Assembly: GCA_020744425.1 (NCBI GenBank)
Contig: JAGMUV010000010.1
Span: 682,001 to 746,000 of the forward strand
Length of the DNA: 64,000 bases
Direction of reading: 5' to 3'
DNA from: Dactylonectria macrodidyma
Lineage: Eukaryota > Ascomycota > Sordariomycetes > Hypocreales > Nectriaceae
How positions within the stretch are numbered: position 1 is the first letter of the stretch; each line of letters starts with the position of its first letter. Shown here piece by piece: positions 20,705 through 32,090 of the stretch. Below the pieces are notes generated by a model that searched no databases, was not told where the DNA came from, and saw nothing but the letters and a program-made list of their open reading frames with translations. A program made the translations under genes and the position numbers.

Positions 20705-23156
20705 GGTGTCGGATTGGTTGAGCAAGGGATAGAATAGAAGTGAATTGAGTAGAGTTGTCGGTCTCAAAGTTGCCAATTGCAGGTATCAAGAAGTTTAGGG
20801 AGATGAGATGAGACTTAAGTAGATGAGAGCTGGGAAGCAGAATCAGATTCCAAAAAGCAATTCTGTACAGCATTGAAAGACGCATTACTTCTACACGATC
20901 CAGATGAGCTATGTCTTGGTTTCTCTGATGCCTCTCCGTAAAAGCCGTAGTGAATGCTTTCAGCCAGCCACGGAAGGGCAGTCAAAGGCCTAGGCCTCTT
21001 CGAGCCCCCTTCCAGGTCAGCTGAGAAATCAATAGTCAATTAGACCAATATAAGCCACATATTGAACGCTACAGCTGCTAGGGCGGTGATATTGTCTTTA
21101 GCTCGAACGAAGAAGGAATGCTCCTCCGTATCTCCTCCATGTGGGTGGGTCTTACACAACCTCGCCACACATGCAACAACTGGATTCAAATCCTGAAGGC
21201 TCGTGTAGTCTAGCCTCAGCGGTATCGCAATCGTAATCAGCCGAACCGCTTCGAGCATCAGCCGCTCCTCGACATGCTCTCCGTGGGCTGATGTATATCA
21301 CCTAGGCTCGCGTGATTTATTTCACACAGAGGGTCAAAGAGTGCGGGGGTCAGTGGAGCAAACTATTAGGCGCCATCGAGCAACCTTAGGCATTTCCTCT
21401 GGAGGCGAAGTCGGCGGGTCCGAATCCTGCGTGGATTTTGAGTGGATTTTGAGTGGATTTTGATGACCTGAACCATGGAGGTGACGATGGCTACACCACG
21501 CACTCCCACCAAATTCTAACCAATCACCGATGGATCACGATTCCCAACCGTGATCCAACGGAATACCCTTAGTATATAAGCACATTCATTTAGCACTTTC
21601 ATAGAGATAGCCTCACCAGCTATCAACACACTTAGTTACATTGAATCTACTATTCTACCATTACCAGACTGTGACCTACATTGCTCATGCAGGGGTGATA
21701 ACCAGCTCACAAAAGCGAGGCACCGAGACAGACGGGCTCAATGAGGAACAGACGCATCTTTTGTACGTACGCAAGAGGTAGTCCGACTCACACTGCCTAC
21801 GATCAAGCAAACACCAGCACGACTAAAGATGACGCACAACTGCGCTCGGTTCGTTTCATCAACAAATTCCAGAGTCCATGTCACTTTTCATTACGTCTTG
21901 TCGCTAACAAAGTTTAGACACCACGCAGTATGTCTCCTCGGAGTGACCGGTGAGGCAAGCGCGTTTACGGCGAGCGACGCCCGCTTCCTTTGTGTTGAGG
22001 TAGTAGCTGCGCAACCTGACGCGAAGCGACATGGTCAAAGCTCTGATCGCCTCAAATGAGAAGATATTTTGAGAATGATCATAGTGACTTTGAAATGCAT
22101 TGAAGGGCCACTTGTATTCCTTCATCACGCATGAGAAGAAGAGCGAAGCAAGGAGAAAGCAAATACCTGTAGTCATGTGTCGCCACGACACCAAACAAGT
22201 TGGTCTATCCCATCCTCCTACCGCCCCGCCTACAACACAGTCATTGAGAGCATCTGACACATCTCTAACTTGACAAATATATACGCGCAAGAAAGAGCCA
22301 TAAAACCTTTAATCATTTCCATCAACCTCCTCCGCCATGTCTCTCTTATTAGGTTGCCACAGCGCCTAGTTCGACGTGCTACCCTATAGTACGACGATAT
22401 GATTAGCCAATGCTGAATGTCCATCTCAACCACTCATTTATTTCCTTTTCATAGCGCCGACTTCTTGAAAGCTCTTTTTAAGCGAAATGAGGATAGTTTT
22501 GCATTTATAATCTACTGTTTGAATTGAAACAGGCCGTGTAGCTCTGTCGTGGCTTTTGTTTGTCGCAAGTGCTATTCCTGGCAATGCCAAACTTGACCGA
22601 TCATACTGGGTAGCCTCTCCACTAGGATTCTCGTAGAAGAAAAATAGATAATCGAAAGGACGTCACTCTTAGGAGCCAAGTCGTCTCAGTGAACCTCAAA
22701 TATGTCTTGGAATATCTTTCTTGCTGTATTTTTATCGAGCCTAAGCCTGTTACTGATGTTCCAAGGTGTGTGACTGCTGTGGTTGTGGCTGCTGTGGTTC
22801 TGGTGTGGCAGTGGGTGTGGCTCTGGGTTGTGGCTCGACTACTTTTCATGCGTCACTGCAACACAAGTGCAGCCACCCATGTAGCCACACACGTTGCCGT
22901 CTTTTTGTTCTGGCAGTGAGCCTCACCTTCAACTCCAACAAACAAAACACGATGAAGCCAATTCTCGGCTTGATGCGCGGCCGCAACTCCACTGCCCACT
23001 TTGCGACTGATTTCTCTGTGCCTCGTGTACCTAGCGACTAATTGAGATGGCTGGCAAGTACTCGGTTGGCCCCTTGTTGGTCTTCTGCAGTAGTGGACCC
23101 GCCTAGCTAACACGCCAGTGTGTATAACCTCATTTGCACTCCCTCGTGTCATAGCG
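20705..23156. other. Long intergenic region without a convincing gene
   Basis: Several 60-130-codon open frames exist (for example 21904-22290 minus and 21040-21258 minus), but none shows a recognised motif. It contains a three-copy 11-bp repeat at 21431-21463. A G/T-rich stretch at about 22765-22845 is full of TGTGGCT and TGTGGTT words. Confidence 0.3.
21431..21463 (+). repeat. Three tandem copies of GTGGATTTTGA
   Basis: Three perfect 11-bp copies (21431-21441, 21442-21452, 21453-21463) lie in non-coding DNA. Consequence unknown. Confidence 0.9.
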
Positions 23157-25937
23157 ATGCAGACGATTTCTGAGGTAGACGAGCCGCCAAGCGAGCCGCG
23201 GAAGAAGCGCGGGCCCGTGACGACGTTGCCAGATCAGCGTCCTGAAGCTGAAGCCGACGATGGAACCACCGCCGATGCTGAGGTCCAAGCAGCTGTCGAG
23301 CCATCTACATCCGCCTCCACCTCTAAGTCCAAATCCAAGTCCAGTTCCGACCTAGCCAACCCCGTCTCTGCAGTCACTGCTGTCACCGCCGAAGAAGATG
23401 CTCCCCCGACCCGGCAGCAGCGTGTCAGCGACTTCATCCACGCCGCCGAAACCGGCTCGCACGACATCCTTGAGCGCTTCCACGCCCTCTGCCTCGCCTA
23501 TGCCGACGTCGAAGCCGAGCTGCCACCCCATGTTCGCGCCATCATCGCGACGCTGCGCAAAGCCAAGGCGCTCCCTCCCCATCTCAAGCCACGCGACGGC
23601 CGGCGCGGCCTTGACTTTGGCTTGCTGGCGGCGGCCAAGGCGTGGGGCCTGAGCCGTGAGCAGCTCGAGACCTTCTTTGACAAGGCGTACCTGTCGCGCA
23701 GCATGATTGCCAAGATGCGTCAGCTGGCCGAGCGCGAACCCGACTTTGTACGGGCGCGTCGGTTTCTGGAGGCGGCCCAACACGAGCGAAGGTATCGGGC
23801 GGTGGAGGAGGGGGAGGAGAACGACGATGTCGACGGCGGTGGGAGTCAACAAAGCGGCAAGCACGGCCAAGGCGGGCTCAAGAGGTGGACGGGTGTGAGC
23901 AGAGAGGCGGTTTGGGTTCCGGGCGATATTGATCGAGCCATGGCAGCGGCGACTCGGGAGAAGCAGGCTGATGGTCAAGATATCGACAAGGACAGCAACA
24001 GCGATGCCAGTCCCTCGTCCTCGGTCTCGCCGCCCGTCGAGATGGGCCGTCGCTTTGATCCAGGTGCACCGGACCAGCAGCTTCAAAAAGATGACCACCG
24101 CACCCACATCAAGCGCAGCTTCGCCGACAGCTTTGCCGACAGCCCCCTCCAGATCCAGGCCGACATGTCAGACCACGGCTTTGAGTACGACTATGCCGGC
24201 GGCAATGACGACGACGACGATGTCGACGACCTTGTCTACGACCATCTTGATGGCCGCGACAGGGCTTTCCTAACGCCCATTCCCGCCAAGCGTCGGTGTC
24301 AAGCTAACATCTCGCACATCCGCCGTCGCCTCGACAGTGACAGTGGTAACAAGCACGGCAGCAGCCGTCTGGACCTGACGAGGAGCAGCTCGCCCTTAGA
24401 CGACTCGTTTGCCATGTTGATTGACGGCGGTGCTGGCACGTCGCCGAGTCCGAGTCCGGCTCTGCCGGCTGTTATGGACTCGCCCTGTCGTCAAGAAGCA
24501 GCTCAACACCAGGATGATGATGGTGACGACCAACACCAACACCAAGAGAACGATGGTGGTGAACATGATAGCAACCATGACAACCACAACACGACAACGC
24601 CTCGCCAGAATCCACATACACCCCGTCACCCTACCCTGCTGCTGCCACCCTCTAAGCTGCGCGGTGACCTGGCACCTGGCATGCGCCTCTCCGACGTGGC
24701 AGTCCACGGCCTCCTCTTGGTGCTCACGGCCCCGACGCCGGGCCAGTTCGCAACTGTTGACCCACTCGTCGCCGCCTCCGACTCATCCTCATCCGCTCTG
24801 TCCCCGGCTCTCTCCGGACACGGCTACTCGGCCGCCCAGACGCTGCTTGTACCTGTCTTTGTGGCTGCCGACGCCCATTGGGCCCTGGCCATCATCCACC
24901 GCCGTGCTCCGGTTGCTGGTGATGCTATTCCCGTGGTCGACTTGTACGACTCGCTCCCGACGCCCGCCCACCAGCGCGAGGCTGCCCGCATCGTTAACCG
25001 CCTGTATGCCCGCCTCTTCCCGGACGACATCCCCCAGAACCGGCCCTGCACTGTTACGAACCGCCTGGCGCCCGTCCAGCACAACGACTTTGACTGTGGC
25101 CTATATGTGGTCGTCGTGGCAGCCCATCTAGTTGCCGGCCTGGGACTGCCTGCAACTGTTGATGCGGCCTGCTGGCGGCACTTGCTCTGCTCCCTCCTCT
25201 CCCCTGACGACGATGACGACGATAACTATGGCGATAATGATAATGACGATAACGACGATACCCACACCCTCTATGACCTACACGCCACCACTGCTAAAGT
25301 CTGGCTTCATCCTCGCCTCGCTCTTACCTCTGCTACCACCCTGCCCCCTCCTACTATTGCTGGCCAAAGCGATAATGCCATCGCCTCTCTCCAATCCTTT
25401 GTCGATGCCAGTGCCGCCCATCTTGACGCCCTCTCGCACACATTCGACAGTTCCTGCATTCGTGCTACCTGCCTGCAGACGGCGCTCGCTGCACATGCCC
25501 AGACTGTCGCCGATGCTTCTGCCATCTTCCGCCACATCCAAGCAGCAGCAACGGCTTCCTCAGAGTCTCCCCACAAAGACACAAACGCTGATGAACTGGC
25601 AGCGTCCCTCCATCGTGTCTCCCAGGAATCCATCCACTGGAACCACCTCGCCCAGCTTGACGACACCGCCATGCCCCGCGAAGCCATCCAAGACGCCCTC
25701 GCCGCCTGCCAACGCCGCCTTGCTCACATCCGCACTGAGCTGCGCATGCGCGCCCGACACCAGGCTGAGACGGCAGAGAGCAGACGGGCCGTTCGCCGTG
25801 CTGTTCCGTACTACGCAGTGCTACAGGCGCAGATTGCCAAGCAAAAGGTCACTGTTGACAGCCAGGTGAAGCGACTACGCGCGATGAGACGGAGGGTATT
25901 AGATAGTGGGGATGCACTGGGGGAGGACATGACCTAG
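23157..25937 (+). CDS. Large protein with C-terminal Ulp1-like (C48) cysteine protease domain
   Basis: A single intronless frame encodes 926 aa from the ATG at 23157. Residues about 80-215 form a helical, conserved-looking domain (SDFIHAAETGSHDILERFHA, then a stretch ending AERE). A long disordered middle (about 220-520) is rich in Asp, Ser, Gln and His. The C-terminal part carries the C48 signature: HWALAII with His574, VVDLYDSL with Asp598, and PVQHNDFDCGLYVV with Gln641 and Cys647, i.e. His, Asp, Gln and Cys in the order used by SUMO proteases. A charged, helix-rich tail follows. The GC content is visibly higher than in the flanking DNA, and the middle is low-complexity. Ulp1-type domains remove SUMO but also occur in proteins of several eukaryotic DNA transposons. 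The lone GC-rich intronless frame makes a mobile or transferred origin possible, and no transposase domain was recognised. Confidence 0.8.
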   Translation: MQTISEVDEPPSEPRKKRGPVTTLPDQRPEAEADDGTTADAEVQAAVEPSTSASTSKSKSKSSSDLANPVSAVTAVTAEEDAPPTRQQRVSDFIHAAETGSHDILERFHALCLAYADVEAELPPHVRAIIATLRKAKALPPHLKPRDGRRGLDFGLLAAAKAWGLSREQLETFFDKAYLSRSMIAKMRQLAEREPDFVRARRFLEAAQHERRYRAVEEGEENDDVDGGGSQQSGKHGQGGLKRWTGVSREAVWVPGDIDRAMAAATREKQADGQDIDKDSNSDASPSSSVSPPVEMGRRFDPGAPDQQLQKDDHRTHIKRSFADSFADSPLQIQADMSDHGFEYDYAGGNDDDDDVDDLVYDHLDGRDRAFLTPIPAKRRCQANISHIRRRLDSDSGNKHGSSRLDLTRSSSPLDDSFAMLIDGGAGTSPSPSPALPAVMDSPCRQEAAQHQDDDGDDQHQHQENDGGEHDSNHDNHNTTTPRQNPHTPRHPTLLLPPSKLRGDLAPGMRLSDVAVHGLLLVLTAPTPGQFATVDPLVAASDSSSSALSPALSGHGYSAAQTLLVPVFVAADAHWALAIIHRRAPVAGDAIPVVDLYDSLPTPAHQREAARIVNRLYARLFPDDIPQNRPCTVTNRLAPVQHNDFDCGLYVVVVAAHLVAGLGLPATVDAACWRHLLCSLLSPDDDDDDNYGDNDNDDNDDTHTLYDLHATTAKVWLHPRLALTSATTLPPPTIAGQSDNAIASLQSFVDASAAHLDALSHTFDSSCIRATCLQTALAAHAQTVADASAIFRHIQAAATASSESPHKDTNADELAASLHRVSQESIHWNHLAQLDDTAMPREAIQDALAACQRRLAHIRTELRMRARHQAETAESRRAVRRAVPYYAVLQAQIAKQKVTVDSQVKRLRAMRRRVLDSGDALGEDMT

Positions 25938-26637
25938 GTAGAGCAAGGAGAATGAACATCTAGATACTGGATAGATACCTATATGATGAATTTAATTATG
26001 CACGCTGAGCATGACTGCAATGCTGACTCGTCAGACGGGCCAGTTACTACGAGCTTCGGTACTTGTAATTGCCATTGCGCGGAGTGTTGCAGATATGGGC
26101 TAATTGCTGTGTCAAAGTCTAGGTGTGGGCGCATTTTTCGTGCCCATACATAGGTTCTGACACTAAATGTGCCCAGTCTTACAGGGCTGGTCACATAAGA
26201 TGTGCCCGGTTCAGCGAGTTTGTGGCTAACTGTGGCTGGTCGTGGGTGAAAATGGCCCGAGCTGTATGATCTGAGGAACAGGAGACCGGTCCGCTAATGC
26301 CTTTCGGGCCTAGCCTGAGAAGAAGTAAGGCACTTGCCTTGTTCAAGAAAGAGCCCGACACAAACACTCGTCTTATGAAGCAACGAGGCTGACAAGCACT
26401 GTCTTGCAAAGCCTACGTAGTAGCATGCGCGTTTATATATTAATTAGGTGGCGGGTTGCCTTTTGGGGTTTGAGACACTGCGCAGAGGCGCTGGCTTAGC
26501 CTTACGGCACAGACCCCGCGTTGAGTGGCAATGCAGTTTAGCCGCGTTTCGTGATCCCATCCCTTTATTTTTAAGCATCAAACGTCTTCAATCTGAGTCT
26601 TCATCAGCTAGTAAACATTGTACCGCTATTCATAGCC
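25938..26637. other. Intergenic, nothing recognised
   Basis: The short frames here have no motifs. Around 26130-26250, words such as GTGCCC and TGTGGCT are repeated; TGTGGCT also occurs left of the C48 protease gene. Confidence 0.3.
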
Positions 26638-26955
26638 ATGGATTCCGAGCCGGAAGCCTTGTCTCTGCCCCTCCCTGTGGCTGAAGGAACCTCAGCGCCT
26701 ACTCCAGATGTCCCAGGGTCGGGAGGGTCTGCCACAGCTCCACCTACTCCAGCCAGCGTACCAAGGTCCATCCAAGCCGTCGTTGTGCAGCGTGATGTTG
26801 AGAAAATCAGATTTGCACCTTGGTCTGCGACGATGATCCAGGTAGATCATTCCGTCTTCCCAAATCCCGTAGTAGCCATCCCAAGACTTAAGGTTATCGA
26901 GGTTCCGATGGTCTTCCACCGAGAGGAGTATCGAGATAGGGAAGACATAATGTAG
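26638..26955 (+). CDS. Hypothetical 105-aa protein
   Basis: The ATG at 26638 lies in a good context (GCCATGG). The first 50 residues are Pro/Ser/Thr/Ala-rich (PTPDVPGSGGSATAPPTPAS), followed by a denser part (VVVQRDVEKIRFAPWSATMI). No family was recognised and no signal peptide is seen. The stop codon falls inside an 18-bp direct repeat, so the present C-terminus may be the result of a later rearrangement. It may also be only the surviving first exon of a longer gene, and the opposite strand is also open here. Confidence 0.25.
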   Translation: MDSEPEALSLPLPVAEGTSAPTPDVPGSGGSATAPPTPASVPRSIQAVVVQRDVEKIRFAPWSATMIQVDHSVFPNPVVAIPRLKVIEVPMVFHREEYRDREDIM

Positions 26956-26981
26956 GTGTGTAGCATAATGTAGGTGTGTAG
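26946..26981 (+). repeat. Two tandem copies of an 18-bp unit
   Basis: CATAATGTAGGTGTGTAG occurs at 26946-26963 and again, perfectly, at 26964-26981. The first copy provides the stop codon of the 105-aa frame. Confidence 0.9.
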
Positions 26982-29181
26982 TTGGTGATGTTGAAAGGTC
27001 TGAGTTATGTGCAGAGGAGCACAAACAGTCTAACTATACATAGCATCCACATCCCAGCCGCATCAAAGCCAACCTTGCTGTGCTCGCATGTACCGGATGT
27101 TTAACTGTTCCGTCATGGACTACGCTAACTCAAGGCAAGTGGGTTTAATGGGAATATACGCCCCAAACATCACCAACGTCCTGTCCAAAGACTACTGATG
27201 CCTGGCACCGAAGCCTTTGACATCGAGCTTTCAGTTGCCATATCGTCGAGTTCAGACTCGGGCTAGCCCAACTTTTGCAGACGAGCGCCTTTCTCAGCCC
27301 TGATTTGAGCTCTTGTAGCCTTGTCTTGCTAGTATTGAAGTTATTCCTCTTTATGCTCCTTTTCCCTTCGTCGTCTTGCGACAGGCCCCTAATAACGGAT
27401 GCAAACCTATGACTTCCTATTGAAGGAGCCCTTAATTGCTATATTATAACTTTTACGGCAGTATTTTATGAATTGCGTGTCCTCTGTGATGATTATGTTG
27501 CTTTGGGTATATTGAGTAGTACTGGGCGTGGGTTTAGTCTGCAATTGATATAAAATCGTGAGGAGAGTCTGCTACTCTCCCTTCGCTGTTTTCCTTTTTG
27601 CATGTTGTTAGTGAACTAGGCCGCTCTTCTAAGATGTAAGTAATCGTAACCTCTATAGCCACTGGTTTCAAAGGGGAAGAACCTTACTTAGCTATAAGTT
27701 AATTATTAACTGTACTAGGTATTATTCTGCTAAAATGCCTGTTCGTTATATAAAGAACTAATATTCTGAAGCTGTTGAGAATGCTAATGATTGCATGCTA
27801 AATTTCGCTTGGCAAGTTCGCTAATTTGGGAGGTTGAGAGTGTTGAAATGAGCATGTTATATTAATTCAGGAAGAAGAAAACTGGCGCTAACCAGCGGAA
27901 GGTATTGACAGGAAGGCATCCACGTCCCAGCCACCAATGGATCGAAATAGCCATTCATCCCTCAAACAAAGGATCTCAACAGAGAGAGCATGGACATTAT
28001 GCCTCCGAGGGAATATGAGTTCCGCGTCGTTCACAGGCTTTCCCTTCACCAAGGGAATAAAGTGACGCTGCAGTATTCGAGAGCCAGAATCGAGACCATG
28101 ATGGTCTTGGCCCAAACTTGGGCTGTTCTGATCTGAATGAAGTGTCTGGAGCGGGGTTATTAACTGTTGATACCTAATGTGTGAATGTTCAACGTACCTG
28201 TACTTTACCTACCTACGTCCAACGCCACCCTCGCCCACTAGAAACTCGTAGTTCAAAGTCAGCATGAGACCATCTGTGCATGCCACGTCGACCAGTATCA
28301 ACAATAGCTCCAGAAACGGCCTCAGCGTCATCGAATGCCTCCTATCCCCTTCGATATTCTATGACTCGTTCTAAGTTAGGCATACTGACGAGAGCCTGAT
28401 GCTAGGCAAATCTAGCATCCACCTCGCCGATTGGTACTCCTAGGTGTTGAGGGTTAGCTTTGTCCTTGGGCCAGTTTTGGGAGGCCTCTAGTTGAGCTGG
28501 CAAGGCAACCGGCAGTGTTGTAAACGGTTCGCGGGCAACTATCGCGCAGTAATTCGCCAGTATTTCGATCAGGCTCCGCGCATGTGTGTGGCGGCGGCGA
28601 AGCCCTTGTTTAGGGCTTGACAAGGCATACATCTGCCTAATAACAAAAGATGCGGGCTTAGGCGGTGAGCAGACGCTTAGTCTGGTTGGGTGAACTGATC
28701 ACGGACCTACTTTACACCGAATCGATCATGTTCCATTTTCTCGTTCCAACCCTTCAATGCGAACTATTATATTATCAATAAATGTATTTATTATAAAAGC
28801 ATCCCACCCTTTGGAAGAGTCCATAAGTTGGCGATGTTCGCATTGATCAATATAAGGTTCTGAGCAGAACCATGGGCTCTTTTGATAAAGGAGGTGGCTG
28901 GCCGCCAGACTAAAAATAAGTTTGAGGCTTGTTTTCAGCAATCCTACTGGTAGTTGTCATATGTAGCCCATATCCGACCGTATTGAAGCGTACAGTAGTC
29001 CGTGTAGCTGAGACTGAGAGAGAACTTTATTTCCTACTATTGTTAACTAGTTTATCCAGGCCACGTTGTGCTTCCTGAAGGACATAAACTTGAGTATCAC
29101 CCTCTCCACATAAATCTTAGACCTCCTGCATTCCCCATACTTAAGCAATGAGCTAATTCACGAAAATACACGTACATAGAT
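26982..29181. other. Gene-poor stretch with small coding-like remnant
   Basis: This is mostly AT-rich with dense stops. The one coding-like frame is 27888-28115 on the minus strand (75 codons: FPRRHNVHALSVEILCL, then WLFRSIGGWDVDAFL before the stop). A related GWDVDA reading occurs on the minus strand near 27045-27065. This suggests fragments of one decayed, unidentified gene family. Confidence 0.3.
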
Positions 29182-30287
29182 ATGAAGCAGATTATTGCAC
29201 TCGCCGAGCATGGCGGTTACTTTCTTGGCGGGCCAGGATACCGATATGCGTAAGTTTCTACCCTGGCTGCCGTGCTTCGGTTGAGGGAAGGTATTAACAT
29301 TATTACATGCCTAGACACAACGTGCCAGATTGGTTTAGACAAATTATTAGCACAACCCCTGAGGTGTGCTGTGTGGCATTTGGGCCTGGAGATGCTGCGG
29401 TGGTGACCTACCTCGATGGGTGGAGTGGGCGAGTCCAGTTAGGTATGTTCAATGCCGCTTCTAACATCACTACCCAGTTTAACCGGTACCTGCAGTGATG
29501 AAAAATATTTCCTCAATGCCCGGCCTTGCTGCGTGGCTTCTTGACCGCGATGATCGTGGGAGATTTAAGGGAGACCTACGTCGGCTTGAGGTTTCATTTG
29601 GTCAGGATGGTTCATACTGGGCCAGTGATGGACAAACTCATATACACCATGAGCTTCCGGAGAAGTTGGAACAAGACTTGCGCACACTCCAGACAGAGGC
29701 TGGACCTTGGAACGATAGTCCAAGATTCATTGGATTGGGGGCAGAGGGGAACTACATACTGGTTACCGGGCATGGGGCTGTCTCAAGCAGACTAGGGGCT
29801 TATCCTCACGTTTTCCATGCTCTGAACGCGATAGCTTCAGCTCCCACGGGTCTGACGGCAATACAGGTTCGTACCATCTTGTCTTAAATCAAGGGTCAAA
29901 TGCCACCAGGGTCTAATCCAGCAGTGCTAACTGCCTTAGGGCATCTGTTTGAGCCACTTCCAAGAGGCCTCCGTGGTTCAGTGGGTGGAGGGTAGCCTTC
30001 AAGGGTACAATCTTAGTCCAGAGTTGGTGAGGGACATTGAACAAGTCAACCACCAAGTCTCCTGTGCCCAAGCAGCCCAAGCCATGGCACAGGAGCGGCT
30101 CAGGCAAGACATTTTCCAAGCACAAGCCATGCAACAAACAAGATTTGCCCATGAAGAGGCCGCGGTAACGCAGATGTATCACAAAATGATGGAATGTCAG
30201 CAATGGAATGCAAAAATGAGCGCACGTGCTGGTGGTGCAACATGGGTAGAGGCGGATGAGTATGGAAGGCCAAGGCGGACATATTAA
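29182..30287 (+). CDS. Hypothetical 304-aa protein, four exons
   Basis: Exons 29182-29249, 29315-29442, 29496-29866 and 29940-30287 join in phase. The N-terminal 200 residues look like a compact beta-rich domain: VCCVAFGPGDAAVVTYLDGW and then VSFGQDGSYWASDGQ, FIGLGAEGNYILV. The serial FGxDG/GxxG strands recall short beta-propeller-like or WD-like repeats, though I cannot assign a family. Residues about 200-280 are glutamine- and alanine-rich and helical (AQAAQAMAQERLRQDIFQAQ), and the C-terminus ends EYGRPRRTY. There is no signal peptide or membrane helix. Three clean introns and continuous coding argue that the gene is functional. Its neighbours give no hint of a pathway. Confidence 0.75.
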
Positions 30288-30689
30288 TGAGTTGCGAGGT
30301 TTCCCAATACCATCCACACCCGCTTTTGGAAGTGGGTGAGCTTGCATTGTAGTTACGTTGTGCTTTGGCGGTTAGCGGTCGAAAAGCTATGGATGTGGTA
30401 AAGCCGCGGAATTTTCTACCGAGAAAAAGAATGAGTAAACTACCTATCCAAGTATTTATAAGTACCGAGGATGCCAAATAGTGGAAGGAAGATCGCGAAT
30501 TAGGCATGGCTCGTATGATTCGGTTCGAGTTGGAGGATTATGATAGGCTGTATCATACGTTCCGAATTTCCTCAGGCCCGCTGGGCTCTTGATTCTGTCT
30601 AATGCATGCTGATAGATGCTAACCGGCTTAGTGGATCTGACTTCTTCGAAGTCTGCGTCACCGCCCAAGACTTGTCTGTGATCCTTTAA

Positions 30690-32090
30690 ACGTTGTTAAG
30701 AGTGAGACGCTGGTTGCGCTTGAGACTGATCCCAAGAGGGTTGAATCAGGCCCGCTTCCAAAAGGGGTCGAGGCTATTGGGTCAAACTGCCGTAATGAGG
30801 GCGGGCATTTGTATGGAGAGTGTTCCTCCCGAAGATGAACCTGTGGAAGACGTTGCAGAGTCGGAACTGGAGCTAGAGCTGGAGCTAGAGCGCCTATCTG
30901 CCGAAGGAAGGAGAGCTTTAACCTGAAGATCCTGATGCTGCCGAGGAGGCTGCTAAGCTGTTAGCTTCCTTGAAAGCAAAGAAAGTCAGGAAAGGCAAGT
31001 TTCACAGAAAGGCACAGAGCGCTTTAACGTCCTGAATGAGAACAATGCCGGCTAGGAGGTAAAGACTGCAGAAGAACAGACTACAAAGGAGGCTGAGTTA
31101 CGAACGGCCAGGGAGCCGTAATAGCTACCGAGGAAGCCGCAGAAGAAGAAGTAGAACCAGTTGCTACATAAACTGAGCAAGGGGATATGTCTTCCTAAGC
31201 CGAATATCATGTCTACCTCGACGTTACTGCCGGCTTCGAGGTAGTCTATTGCCACGTCCACTCCAGTGAATAGTATCAGAGCAAGCACGACGACGTGTCC
31301 TGAATGTCAGGCACATATGACAAAATTGTACGTTCGCTACATGACCCATCCCAGTTTAGACTTCTGATACGCACTATCAAATCGACCACAAGAACGATGC
31401 GTGTAACCTCGAGTACGCCTCTTCTACCTCCACATCGCCCGAGCTCGGAGGCATCGATTTCGCAAATACCCGGATCTAGAAGAAGGCAATATTGATGGAC
31501 GCCTTGCACTGGTGGCTTTGCCTTTCTACGGAGCGTGCGGGACGGACCGGACTAACGACATCACGATCTCTCCGTCGGCCCGGTTGTCGAGCACTTTCTA
31601 GACATGATCCAATGTTTCGGCACCTCCAAGAGCTGTGAAGGTGGAGGTGGAGGCTGAAGAGGCTGAAAAGGAATGGGCTGAGGAGCTGTCATAGGAGCCA
31701 GCAGAGGAGGAGCCCAAGGAGTCAGTCTCTAATGCCGATGAAGAGGCAGCCAAAGTAAGCGCCGAATAAGAGTCCACTAATATGGCTATTAGAACAAGAA
31801 GAAACTGAGCTTGCAGTACCGGAGGCTAAGATTATTCGCAACCGAAAGTCCAGAGGGAAGGGTACTGAATGATTCGACCTTCTGACTCAGAAAGATCTTC
31901 AACCGTGCCGAGGAGCAAACCCCAAACTAAGTCGGGGGCTGGCCACCGAAGTAGAATAAGCGGCTGTTGCTACAGAAGAAGAAGAAAAAGAAGAAGTAGT
32001 AGTTTTCTCAGCGCAGAAGGTTAGGAAGGGCATGCTTGGTGGGAAACATGGAGAACGCCTCAAAATGTTGACCAAAAATATAACAAGCAT
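30690..32090 (+). pseudogene. Decayed Glu/Lys-rich coding stretch
   Basis: Plus-strand frames read as acidic and lysine-rich protein broken by many stops. Examples are EPVEDVAESELELELELERL near 30840, AAKLLASLKAKKVRKGKF near 30945, an AQKVRKGMLGGKH reading near 32010, and long runs of GAAGAA/GAGGAG codons near 31640-31760 and 31970-31995. The KVRKG motif appearing twice suggests an internal repeat in the original protein. Stop codons are frequent and no intron pattern rescues them. The family is not recognised. Low-complexity DNA imitating coding sequence is the alternative. Confidence 0.3.

Noticed and set aside
24525..24600. Short CA/GA-rich repeats that look like a microsatellite array
   Set aside because: They encode the disordered His/Gln/Asp linker of the C48 protease protein and are explained by that gene.
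23234..25760. Several long frames overlapping the C48 protease gene on both strands
   Set aside because: They come from its high GC content and low-complexity codons; only the 926-aa frame contains a recognisable domain.
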